Positions 1-6,438 are shown, numbered from the stretch's first letter. The stretch is 8,416 nucleotides of DNA from an uncultured Clostridia bacterium (GCA_934277655.1 CAKQVC010000074.1:1-8416); one strand, 5' to 3'. Made by a program: numbers and translations. Notes: generated by a model not told the origin, from the letters alone.

Positions 1-358
1 CCATATCCATATAATAAGTAAAGCCATAGGTTGCACTGCCATCATAAGCCACTTTGACAGTCGGTTCGACCAAAATGTTCAAATTCTGATTTCCGGAGTT
101 TGCACCGACCCGGTAAAGGGACAGATTGAACTGACTGGTTTCCAAAGGTGTCTGATAAATGACTTTCAGGACTGTATCATCCTGTACGTAAGCGTGAACA
201 TATTCTTTATCAAAATTTGATGTGGATGTAAAGGTTGTCACCTGTGACGGAGCATTGACCTCCGAGAGAACTGCCCATGCAGATTCTCCAATGACCGCAC
301 TTGAGAGAAGGGTGACTGTCAGAATAACGGAAAATAATCTCAAAACCTTTTTCTTCAT
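1..358 (-). CDS. Secreted protein of unknown function, N-terminal part only
   Basis: An open frame starts with ATG at 358 and runs off the left edge, giving 119 codons without a stop. The start follows AAGGAA about 8 bases upstream. The protein opens with three lysines after Met, a hydrophobic stretch at residues 5-23 and an AWA motif at residues 27-29, a clear Sec signal peptide with likely type I cleavage after Ala29. The mature part is rich in Thr, Ser, Asn, Tyr and Val with alternating polar and hydrophobic residues, suggesting a beta-rich extracellular domain. No cysteine follows the signal, so it is not a lipoprotein. I do not recognise a family from this fragment. It lies 25 bases after the flavoprotein gene on the same strand with no terminator-like hairpin between, so it is probably the last visible member of the same operon. 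The visible part ends near a GFTYYMDM segment. Confidence 0.85.
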   Translation of the reverse strand, partial: MKKKVLRLFSVILTVTLLSSAVIGESAWAVLSEVNAPSQVTTFTSTSNFDKEYVHAYVQDDTVLKVIYQTPLETSQFNLSLYRVGANSGNQNLNILVEPTVKVAYDGSATYGFTYYMDM

Positions 359-383
359 TCTCTGTTTCCTTTCTTGCTTTTTT

Positions 384-1784
384 TTACTTCTTTTTAGAAT
401 TCATATCAGACAGAGCTGTCATTGCGGATGAGAAAGCAAACTGCAGATTATATCCTCCGGTATCCCCATCTATATCCAGTACTTCTCCGACAAAGTACAG
501 ACCCGGAATCCTGCGGCTTTCCATGGTAGAAAGCTTGACCTCATCCAGTGAAATGCCGCCTGCAGTGGCCATGGCTTCTTTGAAACTTCCGGTACCGCTG
601 ACGATAAACTCCGCTTTCGAAAATGCCTCGGCAAGCCGGACAATTTCTTTTCCACTCAAGGATGCAAGCATTTTATCTTCTATATGAATTCTGTCCAAAA
701 CGACTGAAATAAAACGTTTCGGCAATTGGTATTCTTCCCCAAGCCAGGTAGAAATCAGTTTCCTGTTTTTTGACAAACTTTCTTTCAAATGGGAAATCAT
801 ACTGTCTATAGTATAGGGGAAAATGAAATTAATTTCAAGCCGGTAACCACTGAAAAAATATCGGGAATTATTTAAAATAATCGGACCGGAAAAGTTTTTA
901 TGGGTCAGAAGCAAGTCGCCGGAAGCAATTACCGGTTTTTGCTTTTTCTCGCCGGGAGGAGAAAAAATTTTTATGCATGCATTGTGAAAGCTGATGCCGG
1001 AAAGGCTGCTGAACGGATAATTTTCTGCATAGATCGGAACCAGAGCAGGTCTTGGGTGCACGATTTTCAAACGGAAAGCTTTTTCCAGGACTTTCAGGAA
1101 ACTGCCATCGGAGCCGGTCGTCGGGTAGGAAGCACCACCGGATGCAATAACAAGATTGCGACATGCATAGCTGCCTCCATCTGTTGTTTGTACAAGGAAG
1201 CGGAGCAAAGGGTCTTCGCTGGTCCGTGTGTCTGTCTTGCTGATCGAAATCACTTCGGCATTCGTTTTGATTTCAACACCATTTTGGGCACAGGCAGAAA
1301 GAAGGGCATCTTTGACATCTTTTGCGTTCATGGAAGCCGGGAAAATTTTTCCGTCTTCCCGTTCGGTAAGTGTAACACCCAGTGACTGTAAAAAATCACA
1401 GAGCTTCAGATTGTTGTATTTGTAAAGACAGCTTCTGATCTTCGTTCCGCTTGGCCCATAACATAGCAAAAACTCCTTGATGGAGCCGCCATGGGTTACA
1501 TTGCATTGCCCGCTGCCGGCCATAAGAAGTTTGGTGCCAGGATTTTTTGTTTTTTCCAGGATCAGTGTTTTACGGTCAGCAGGGGCGGCGGCTCCGAAGT
1601 AGAGACCACCGGCACCTCCACCGACAACAATAGTATCATAGACAGCAGTGCTGCCATTTTCGCTTTTCAGACTATTCGGATAAACCGGCTGTCTGCTTTT
1701 TTCGCTGGTTTTTTCGAAACTGCACGAAGCAGGATCCTTTTGTTCATTGGTCATATTTTTTTCTGTACGTATATTTGTATTCAT
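384..1784 (-). CDS. YhiN/BaiN-type FAD-dependent oxidoreductase (HI0933 family)
   Basis: This 466-residue flavoprotein belongs to the HI0933/YhiN family of cytosolic two-dinucleotide-binding enzymes. The FAD Rossmann motif GGGAGG is at residues 55-60, ending its second strand in the acidic LILEK near 74-78. The family hallmark after it reads GSGQCNVTH (about 90-98), the GQCN/TH form I associate with clostridial members rather than GRCN/TN. The C-terminal hallmarks are present: TAGGIS, TMESRRIPGLYFVGEVLD, and GDTGGYNLQFAFSS, which closes the FAD site. Some members (BaiN of Clostridium scindens) reduce dehydro bile acids, but most have no known substrate, so no reaction is assigned. The start lies 3 bases after the permease stop and has only a weak TAGG site, so translation probably depends on coupling. 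The first ~48 residues before the Rossmann fold are polar and unlike the usual short N-terminus; Met11 (1754) is an alternative start but has no better ribosome binding site. Confidence 0.88.
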   Translation of the reverse strand: MNTNIRTEKNMTNEQKDPASCSFEKTSEKSRQPVYPNSLKSENGSTAVYDTIVVGGGAGGLYFGAAAPADRKTLILEKTKNPGTKLLMAGSGQCNVTHGGSIKEFLLCYGPSGTKIRSCLYKYNNLKLCDFLQSLGVTLTEREDGKIFPASMNAKDVKDALLSACAQNGVEIKTNAEVISISKTDTRTSEDPLLRFLVQTTDGGSYACRNLVIASGGASYPTTGSDGSFLKVLEKAFRLKIVHPRPALVPIYAENYPFSSLSGISFHNACIKIFSPPGEKKQKPVIASGDLLLTHKNFSGPIILNNSRYFFSGYRLEINFIFPYTIDSMISHLKESLSKNRKLISTWLGEEYQLPKRFISVVLDRIHIEDKMLASLSGKEIVRLAEAFSKAEFIVSGTGSFKEAMATAGGISLDEVKLSTMESRRIPGLYFVGEVLDIDGDTGGYNLQFAFSSAMTALSDMNSKKK

Positions 1785-1787
1785 GTA

Positions 1788-3812
1788 TTAAATATAACCT
1801 AATTTTTTCAAATATGCAACCGCGTGTGTGTCACTCTCATAAATATCGAACATGATTTCGCCTTCAGGATGAGAATTTGCCTGAGACAGAATGACTGCGC
1901 TGGACGACCGTGCTTCCGGAGAAACAGAGTTTGCGGAGTCTGAAGCCATTGTAACAGTAAGCGTGACGGAAAACAGCAGACTGTTATCGCGGTTTTCATA
2001 GTTCTGCTTACTCAGACTGTCATAGGTCTGCGTTACGATGTCCTGATCCAGGGCATGAATGAGGTTCTTTATTCTTTTCTTATCATGAAGACTACGGAAA
2101 GACGAAGAAAGCTCAGCGCTGTTCTCCTCGGTATATGCAGAGTCATCCTCTTCATAGTCAGCAGAATCCTTATCTCCGTAAGTGTCATACCTGTCATCCG
2201 TGCCATGAATTGTGTCATCAAAAAGTTCCATGCGCATGGAGCTGATGTCCAGCAAGTCCAGTTTGTTCCCCAGTGTGAATGCTTCTGCAGCAGCCGGGGA
2301 GGCAAGGATTTTATCAATCTTATCTTTGACTTCGGAATCTGCAAGAATGATAAACATTCTGGTAAAGGTGGAATTGTCCCTCAGCGTGTATCGCAGAGTT
2401 ATGAGGTCAGGAGCATCTTCTTGCGAATAGTCTTCTGAGTACAATGCGGAGCTATCCTGCGGTGTTTCATCTGTATACAGCTCATTATCCACAATATAAT
2501 GATGCAGATCAAGCATTGCGCTGATCGTTTCCGGATCTTCTGTCTGAACAGAAGTTTTCATCACATCGTCGGGAAAATCTCCACTGATATAGTAACTCCG
2601 GTTCATGACCGAGAATGTATTACTGGTAATGTCTACCGATTTTACATCCGAGATATCCGGAACTCTGGAAGTGAAGCCGCTCAGATTGAACACGGTCAGG
2701 GAAAGAAAGATTGCAGCGATGACTGTATATATCCCCAGAGAAACCAAATTGCTCTTATTGAATATTTTGATTGAACGGGCGATGATGATCTTGACTACGA
2801 CGAAAGTTGTTAAACCACCTGCAAGAACACCTGCCAGCAAAGTTCCTTTTCCAGAATCTGTAGACAGCAGCAATCCGGTCGAGGACATTCCCACAAACGT
2901 GATCAGATAGGTAATAGCTTCTTCTACGGGTTTGAAAATCATGGAATCGCCAACTTTTTCCAGTTTGGCCTTATCATAAGCCAGACGTGCCAGAACCAGC
3001 ATAAACAGTCCGGAGAAGAAATAAGCAAATCCCATTTTTGTTGTCAGCCCCTGGCTTCCGAGAGTACTGAAAATATAGAAAATCGGGTTTGCACGGAGCA
3101 TGAAATTTTCTATGATTTCAGGTGTTCCGGCATAGCCAATCACGTATGCATCACAGAAAAGAGACGTAATCCAGGTAATGACCGGTATGATAACAAAGAA
3201 AACACCTGAGAGTAAAACCTGCATGATGCCGGTTCCTACAAGGCTTCCAGCTAGAATATATGTCGCATAAAACAAAGTCATGATAGCGACAGAGGCGGTA
3301 AACCAGTCAAAAATTGCTCCATACGTATAAATCTGCGTGCCTTCCGTAAGCGCCTGCGAATAAGCACCGGAACCGTTCATGATAACGTAGTCAGAGGCAA
3401 AACCCGACGGCCAGGAGACATCGTGACGGAAACAGCAGAATAATACAGCTGTCAGCAAAATCGGCAGCAGGCATAAAAGCCATCCACTGAGAATCTGACT
3501 GTTAAAAAGCCTGGATTTACTGTAAGGCTGACTGTGAAAGGCAAGTGACCGGCCTTCTTTATGCATGAATGACATGGCAACGCAAGCAGCAACCAGCGGC
3601 ATGATGACCAGCAGAGGAATAAAAGCTGCATTAAAGTTATGCAGCGAGTGCCATAAAAGATAAGCAGTATCCTCCTGATTGTGTCGGGTGATGATTGGAA
3701 AAATACCGCCGAAAAAATATCCGATAAAGGAAACGACCGGTATGAACCAGTACATTTTAAAATTTTCTGCAATGAGAGCAGGTGAAATGCAAAAAAGTTT
3801 TCTGTTATGCAT
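1788..3812 (-). CDS. ABC-2-type transporter permease with large extracytoplasmic C-terminal domain
   Basis: This is the membrane partner of the ATPase encoded just upstream. From the chosen start it has 674 residues. About nine hydrophobic segments occupy residues 1-377, with clear ones near 20-40, 63-83, 108-128, 175-195, 198-220, 262-278, 300-317, 325-345 and 355-377. A basic loop with HSQPYSKSRLF near 93-103 resembles the cytoplasmic loop of YtrC/YtrD-like permeases. The remaining ~297 residues are soluble and probably outside the cell. They include an Asp/Glu/Tyr/Ser-rich low-complexity stretch at about 541-567 flanked by folded-looking parts. This layout recalls permeases with a DUF6449-like tail, which I cannot confirm. 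Start choice: ATG at 3812 has GGAGG 8 bases upstream, inside the end of the ATPase gene. A longer frame from 3851 lacks a good site. It overlaps the ATPase gene by 8 bases (ATGCATAA). The transported substrate is unknown. Confidence 0.85.
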   Translation of the reverse strand: MHNRKLFCISPALIAENFKMYWFIPVVSFIGYFFGGIFPIITRHNQEDTAYLLWHSLHNFNAAFIPLLVIMPLVAACVAMSFMHKEGRSLAFHSQPYSKSRLFNSQILSGWLLCLLPILLTAVLFCCFRHDVSWPSGFASDYVIMNGSGAYSQALTEGTQIYTYGAIFDWFTASVAIMTLFYATYILAGSLVGTGIMQVLLSGVFFVIIPVITWITSLFCDAYVIGYAGTPEIIENFMLRANPIFYIFSTLGSQGLTTKMGFAYFFSGLFMLVLARLAYDKAKLEKVGDSMIFKPVEEAITYLITFVGMSSTGLLLSTDSGKGTLLAGVLAGGLTTFVVVKIIIARSIKIFNKSNLVSLGIYTVIAAIFLSLTVFNLSGFTSRVPDISDVKSVDITSNTFSVMNRSYYISGDFPDDVMKTSVQTEDPETISAMLDLHHYIVDNELYTDETPQDSSALYSEDYSQEDAPDLITLRYTLRDNSTFTRMFIILADSEVKDKIDKILASPAAAEAFTLGNKLDLLDISSMRMELFDDTIHGTDDRYDTYGDKDSADYEEDDSAYTEENSAELSSSFRSLHDKKRIKNLIHALDQDIVTQTYDSLSKQNYENRDNSLLFSVTLTVTMASDSANSVSPEARSSSAVILSQANSHPEGEIMFDIYESDTHAVAYLKKLGYI

Positions 3813-4506
3813 GTACTGCACCTCCAAGTTTTTCCATAAAAATTTCTTCAATAGATACCGGCATTAATTCGAGGAGATCTCCTTCAAAGATTATTTTTCC
3901 CTTAGAAAGGATACCGATATAGTTGCAGACATCTTCCATTTCTCTGGCATTATGAGAAGAAATAAGCACTGTCATTTCTCTGTCGGCAACATCGTCCATC
4001 ACATATTTTCTGAGCTTATGACGGACAACCGGATCCAGTCCATCCACAGGTTCGTCTAAAATCAGATAATCCGGCATTGCGGACATCGCCAGGCAGAATG
4101 CTGCCTGCTTCTGCATTCCTTTCGAAAATTTCCCCAGATTTCCGACAGGATTCAGCTGAAAATCTTCTATCATAGCCTGGAAGCGTTCTTCATTCCAGTT
4201 TGGGTAGATTTTTTTGTAGTATCTGCCCATTTCCTTTAAATGATATCCCCTGAAAAAGAAAAGCTTATCCGGAATGAGAAGGACGCGTTTTTTTAATTCC
4301 TCATTTTCATAGACTTCCTGATTGTCTATGGTTATCGTTCCACTGTCTTGCAACAGGAACCCGGCAAGGTGTTTGATGATTGTTGTTTTCCCGGCTCCGT
4401 TCAGTCCCATAAGTCCGTAAATCGATCCTTTGGGAACTGTCAGACTGAAGTCGTTCAGCGCAGGAAACGAGCCGAAGAACTTCGTAACGTGTTCTATTTT
4501 AATCAT
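3805..4506 (-). CDS. ABC transporter ATP-binding protein (YtrB-like)
   Basis: This 233-residue cytoplasmic ATPase should energise the permease encoded next. From the chosen start, Walker A (GLNGAGKTT) is at residues 34-42, the ABC signature at 126-134 reads KFSKGMQKQ, Walker B (YLILDEPVDGLDP) is near 147-159, and the switch histidine (SSHN) is at residue 185. The signature is the SKGM variant of YtrB/EcsA-like exporters rather than LSGGQ. The Q-loop position shows IPDK around residues 78-81, with Asp where Gln is usual. It lacks the C-terminal extension of large importers, and the length is typical for this group. Start choice: ATG at 4506 has AAGGAGG 7 bases upstream, while the longer frame from 4560 has no such site and lies deep in the regulator gene. 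It overlaps the regulator by 8 bases (ATGATTAA) and the permease by 8 bases. Together with the YtrA-type regulator this suggests an envelope-stress or efflux ABC system; the substrate cannot be read from sequence. Confidence 0.92.
   Translation of the reverse strand: MIKIEHVTKFFGSFPALNDFSLTVPKGSIYGLMGLNGAGKTTIIKHLAGFLLQDSGTITIDNQEVYENEELKKRVLLIPDKLFFFRGYHLKEMGRYYKKIYPNWNEERFQAMIEDFQLNPVGNLGKFSKGMQKQAAFCLAMSAMPDYLILDEPVDGLDPVVRHKLRKYVMDDVADREMTVLISSHNAREMEDVCNYIGILSKGKIIFEGDLLELMPVSIEEIFMEKLGGAVHA
3821..3825 (-). promoter_or_regulatory. Ribosome binding site that sets the permease start
   Basis: GGAGG read on the minus strand lies 8 bases before the ATG at 3812 and inside the last codons of the ATPase gene. 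It favours the 3812 start over the in-frame ATG at 3851. Confidence 0.8.
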
Positions 4507-4885
4507 TTGAAATCCTCCTTCGCTCGATAATATCCAGAGCAATTTCCTTTGCTTCGTCATGGCTCATCCCCAGGTAGAGCAGTTGACAGAATGCATCGTC
4601 CAGGTTGTCTTTCGCTTCCGTGACAGCTTTCGGATCCGGCAGAATCTTACTTTTGTCGGACACGAAGGTGCCTACGCCTGTCGTCGTATAAATGTACCCC
4701 TGACGCTCCAGTTCGCGATAGGCTTTTTGAACAGTATTTGGATTGACGGTAATTGTCTTGGAAAGTTCACGGACCGATGGCAATTTTTCCCCTGAAGCCA
4801 GTTTCCCGGTCATGATATATTCCTTGAAATTATCCATAACCTGCTCGTAAATGGATTTTCGGCTTTTTAAATCAAGCTGAAACAT
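4499..4885 (-). CDS. GntR-family transcriptional regulator, YtrA subfamily
   Basis: This 128-residue protein is a small GntR repressor of the YtrA type. Residues 10-75 form the winged helix-turn-helix, with the hallmarks SIYEQV (11-16), GEKLPSVRELS (32-42), VNPNTVQKAYRELERQGYI (47-65) and the wing TTTGVGTFV (67-75). Only about 50 residues follow, predicted mainly helical, which fits the short dimerisation tail of YtrA regulators and excludes the large ligand domains of FadR, HutC or MocR types. It is the first gene of the leftward operon and overlaps the ATPase gene by 8 bases. AAGGGG lies 8 bases upstream of its ATG. The promoter carries a perfect inverted repeat matching the recalled YtrA operator, so autorepression of the whole cassette is the likely regulation. 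In B. subtilis the related ytr operon responds to antibiotics that act on lipid II; transfer of that role to this gene is inference. Confidence 0.93.
   Translation of the reverse strand: MFQLDLKSRKSIYEQVMDNFKEYIMTGKLASGEKLPSVRELSKTITVNPNTVQKAYRELERQGYIYTTTGVGTFVSDKSKILPDPKAVTEAKDNLDDAFCQLLYLGMSHDEAKEIALDIIERRRISND
4514..4520 (-). promoter_or_regulatory. Ribosome binding site that sets the ATPase start
   Basis: AAGGAGG on the minus strand lies 7 bases before the ATG at 4506, within the last codons of the GntR gene. It rules in favour of the 233-residue product. Confidence 0.85.
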
Positions 4886-4951
4886 GAATAAATCCCCTTC
4901 CCTTGCAGTATGTTTGTTGATATATAAAAAAATAACCCTTCTACAGTCAGT

Positions 4952-4976
4952 AGTGTACCATGAGTATTAGTACACT
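4952..4976. promoter_or_regulatory. Inverted-repeat operator, likely bound by the YtrA-like GntR protein
   Basis: AGTGTAC (4952-4958) and GTACACT (4970-4976) form a perfect 7-11-7 inverted repeat. Written as AGTGTA-N13-TACACT it has the same half-sites and spacing as the operator I recall for B. subtilis YtrA. It covers the -10 box, the spacer and the edge of the -35 box of the operon promoter, so bound protein would block RNA polymerase. The adjacent gene encodes a regulator of that subfamily. Confidence 0.8.
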
Positions 4977-4981
4977 GTCAA
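4952..4981 (-). promoter_or_regulatory. Promoter of the ytrA-like/ABC operon
   Basis: On the minus strand, TTGACA (4981-4976) is a perfect -35 box. After 18 bases comes TACACT (4957-4952) as -10, preceded by TGG, an extended -10 element. Transcription would begin near 4945, about 60 bases before the GntR start codon. The -10 match is only 4 of 6, and the 18-base spacer is one longer than optimal. Confidence 0.7.
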
Positions 4982-5086
4982 TGCCCTGCACAAAATATTT
5001 TTTTTGCAATTTTTCCTTTATAAAAATCTGTCGTAATGCAAGGTGCAGAACGTACAGCCGCCATGGAGGAAAGATTATGTAGCATA

Positions 5087-5116
5087 TTACACATCTTACA
5101 CATCAAATTACACATC
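5087..5116. repeat. Three copies of TTACACATC
   Basis: TTACACATC occurs at 5087-5095, directly again at 5096-5104, and after AAA again at 5108-5116, all exact. The start-to-start spacings are 9 and 12. The role is unknown: a chance expansion or a set of direct binding sites upstream of sppA are both possible. Confidence 0.9.
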
Positions 5117-5153
5117 AAAATCAGAGGAATAGGCAGAGAAATAAAAAGGACAG

Positions 5154-5182
5154 TTGCATACAGCAGTGGCTACGTATATAAT
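5154..5182 (+). promoter_or_regulatory. Candidate promoter for sppA (weak)
   Basis: TATAAT at 5177-5182 is a perfect -10. The sequence 17 bases upstream, TTGCAT (5154-5159), keeps only the TTG of the -35 consensus. The second TATAAT (5189-5194) has no recognisable -35. Transcription from the first would begin near 5189 and leave a leader of about 60 bases. Confidence 0.4.
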
Positions 5183-5194
5183 TACGTATATAAT
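5171..5194. repeat. Exact tandem duplication of a 12-base unit
   Basis: TACGTATATAAT is repeated head to tail at 5171-5182 and 5183-5194 with no mismatch. Each unit ends in TATAAT, a perfect -10 box, so the duplication also doubles a possible promoter element upstream of sppA. Confidence 0.92.
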
Positions 5195-5235
5195 AAGGTT
5201 GTCAGCTAAAAAATGCAGCAGAAACAACGCAGAAA

Positions 5236-5242
5236 AAGGAGG
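5236..5242 (+). promoter_or_regulatory. Ribosome binding site that supports the TTG start of sppA
   Basis: AAGGAGG ends 8 bases before TTG at 5251. No ATG in the sppA frame has a comparable site, so TTG is the likely initiator. Confidence 0.85.
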
Positions 5243-5250
5243 CAGATATT

Positions 5251-6405
5251 TTGGATCAATTTGAGAACAAAAATCACGAAAATGTGGAAGAAAGGTCAGA
5301 TGAAAGGAAACAGCAGGTACAATATTATGCAGATGGCCAGATGGCAGGAAGCAGAGAAGAACTGGAAAGCAAGCGCAAACATGTACCGAAAGACCGGAAG
5401 AAGCTTCCGGGATGGGCAATGGCACTCATCATCATCGGAGCAGTTATCCTCTGCATTATTTTATTGACTGTAGGATGCACGAGGACGGTAGATAAGGTAA
5501 CGCAGAATCTTTCCGACAGTTTAGGCAGTGCGGCTGGAGATAACGAGGTAATCACGGATTTTGGACACGATTATATCGGCGTGATCCACATAGAAGGTAC
5601 GATCAGCGAAGACAGCGATGGAACTTATAATCAGGAGTATCTTCTCAATGCAGTTGATGCAATGATGGGAGACAGTGAAAACAAGGGCATGATCCTTTAT
5701 GTCGATTCCCCGGGAGGCAGCGTATATGCTTCAGATGAACTTTACCTTAAGATCAAAGAGTACCAGAAAAAGACAAAACGACCGGTGTATTCTTCCATGC
5801 AGTCCATGGCGGCATCCGGTGGTTACTATGTTTCCGCAGGTTGTGACAAGATCATTGCCAACCGTAACTGCTGGACAGGATCTATCGGCGTTACATTGGG
5901 AACGATGTACGATGTAAGTGAACTTCTTGATAATCTGGGAATTAAAACGCAGACGATTACTTCCGGTGCCAATAAAGCGATGGGAAGCAGCGTAGAACCG
6001 ATGACGAAAGAGCAGAAGCAGATCTATCAGTCGATGGTTGCCGAAGCATATGAACAGTTTACCGAAATTGTCGCAGAAGGAAGAAACATGTCTCTCTCAA
6101 AGGTAAAGAAGCTTGCAGACGGCAGGATTTATACAGCAAAACAGGCGAAAAAGAATGGCCTGATCGATAAAATCGGCACGTTTGAAGAGACTGTTTCCGA
6201 TATGAAAAAAACGTATAAACTGCAAGGATGCAGCGTAGAAGATTTTCAGGCAGATGCCGTGACAGACTGGACATCACTCCTGGGAATAGCGGCTCACGCG
6301 AAAAACAGCAATCCAGGAACAGCAGTTGACACACAGACCATTCAGGATCTTTTAAATATGAACCGTAAATTCGAGTTCAGTTACCTGTGCCCGGTTGAAA
6401 AATAA
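5251..6405 (+). CDS. sppA: Signal peptide peptidase SppA, S49 serine protease
   Basis: This 384-residue membrane-anchored protease degrades signal peptides left in the membrane after secretion. A charged, Gln/Glu/Lys-rich cytoplasmic tail (1-53) precedes one membrane helix (about 54-75). The S49 fold follows, with a strand-rich start (DYIGVIHIEGTI, 107-118), DSPGGS (152-157), SMQSMAASGGYYVS (182-195) carrying the nucleophile Ser189, and a likely general base Lys242 in SGANKAMGS, 53 residues on; B. subtilis SppA spaces its Ser/Lys dyad by about 52. GRIYTAKQAKKNGLID (291-306) is another family hallmark. The length suits the short Gram-positive form with one protease domain, not the ~600-residue duplicated form of E. 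coli. It initiates at TTG. It stands alone between the divergent spacer and the ylxM promoter. A Cys (76) directly after the helix looks lipobox-like but is poorly placed. The last ~55 residues match no motif I recognise. Confidence 0.93.
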   Translation: MDQFENKNHENVEERSDERKQQVQYYADGQMAGSREELESKRKHVPKDRKKLPGWAMALIIIGAVILCIILLTVGCTRTVDKVTQNLSDSLGSAAGDNEVITDFGHDYIGVIHIEGTISEDSDGTYNQEYLLNAVDAMMGDSENKGMILYVDSPGGSVYASDELYLKIKEYQKKTKRPVYSSMQSMAASGGYYVSAGCDKIIANRNCWTGSIGVTLGTMYDVSELLDNLGIKTQTITSGANKAMGSSVEPMTKEQKQIYQSMVAEAYEQFTEIVAEGRNMSLSKVKKLADGRIYTAKQAKKNGLIDKIGTFEETVSDMKKTYKLQGCSVEDFQADAVTDWTSLLGIAAHAKNSNPGTAVDTQTIQDLLNMNRKFEFSYLCPVEK

Positions 6406-6438
6406 AAGAACAGCCAGGAAAAAAAATCTGGCAAGTAA

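Larger units (their letters stand above)
4886..5250. other. Divergent intergenic spacer of 365 bases
   Basis: The spacer separates the leftward GntR/ABC operon from rightward sppA. It holds the operon promoter and operator at its left end, an AT-rich stretch with a run of T at about 4998-5005, two short tandem repeat tracts (5087-5116 and 5171-5194), a weak candidate promoter and the ribosome binding site for sppA. I see no terminator, tRNA, riboswitch fold or protein gene I can defend. One frame, ATG at 5063 to TAA at 5209 (48 codons), spans both repeats but lacks a good ribosome binding site. Confidence 0.8.

Noticed and set aside
900..1385. Plus-strand frame of 161 codons inside the flavoprotein gene
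   Set aside because: It lies antisense to a gene with clear family motifs, has no family features of its own and no convincing ribosome binding site.
384..1784. Naming the flavoprotein BaiN with a bile-acid reductase role
   Set aside because: Family membership is clear, but no other bai genes are present and most family members have unknown substrates.
4886..5250. SRP RNA, tRNA, riboswitch or T-box in the divergent spacer
   Set aside because: I looked for conserved loops and long stems and saw none; only short repeats and promoter elements are present.
5108..5425. Minus-strand frame of 105 codons across the sppA start
   Set aside because: It overlaps the start of sppA in antisense, is Phe/Pro/Cys-rich without a recognisable domain, and has no operon context.
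5466..5481. SppA as a lipoprotein through Cys76
   Set aside because: The membrane helix is preceded by 53 charged residues and the -3 position is Thr, unlike a normal lipoprotein signal.
6413..6432. GCCAG/CTGGC hairpin after sppA as its terminator
   Set aside because: The stem is only 5-6 bases, the loop is a run of A, and no U tract follows on the plus strand.
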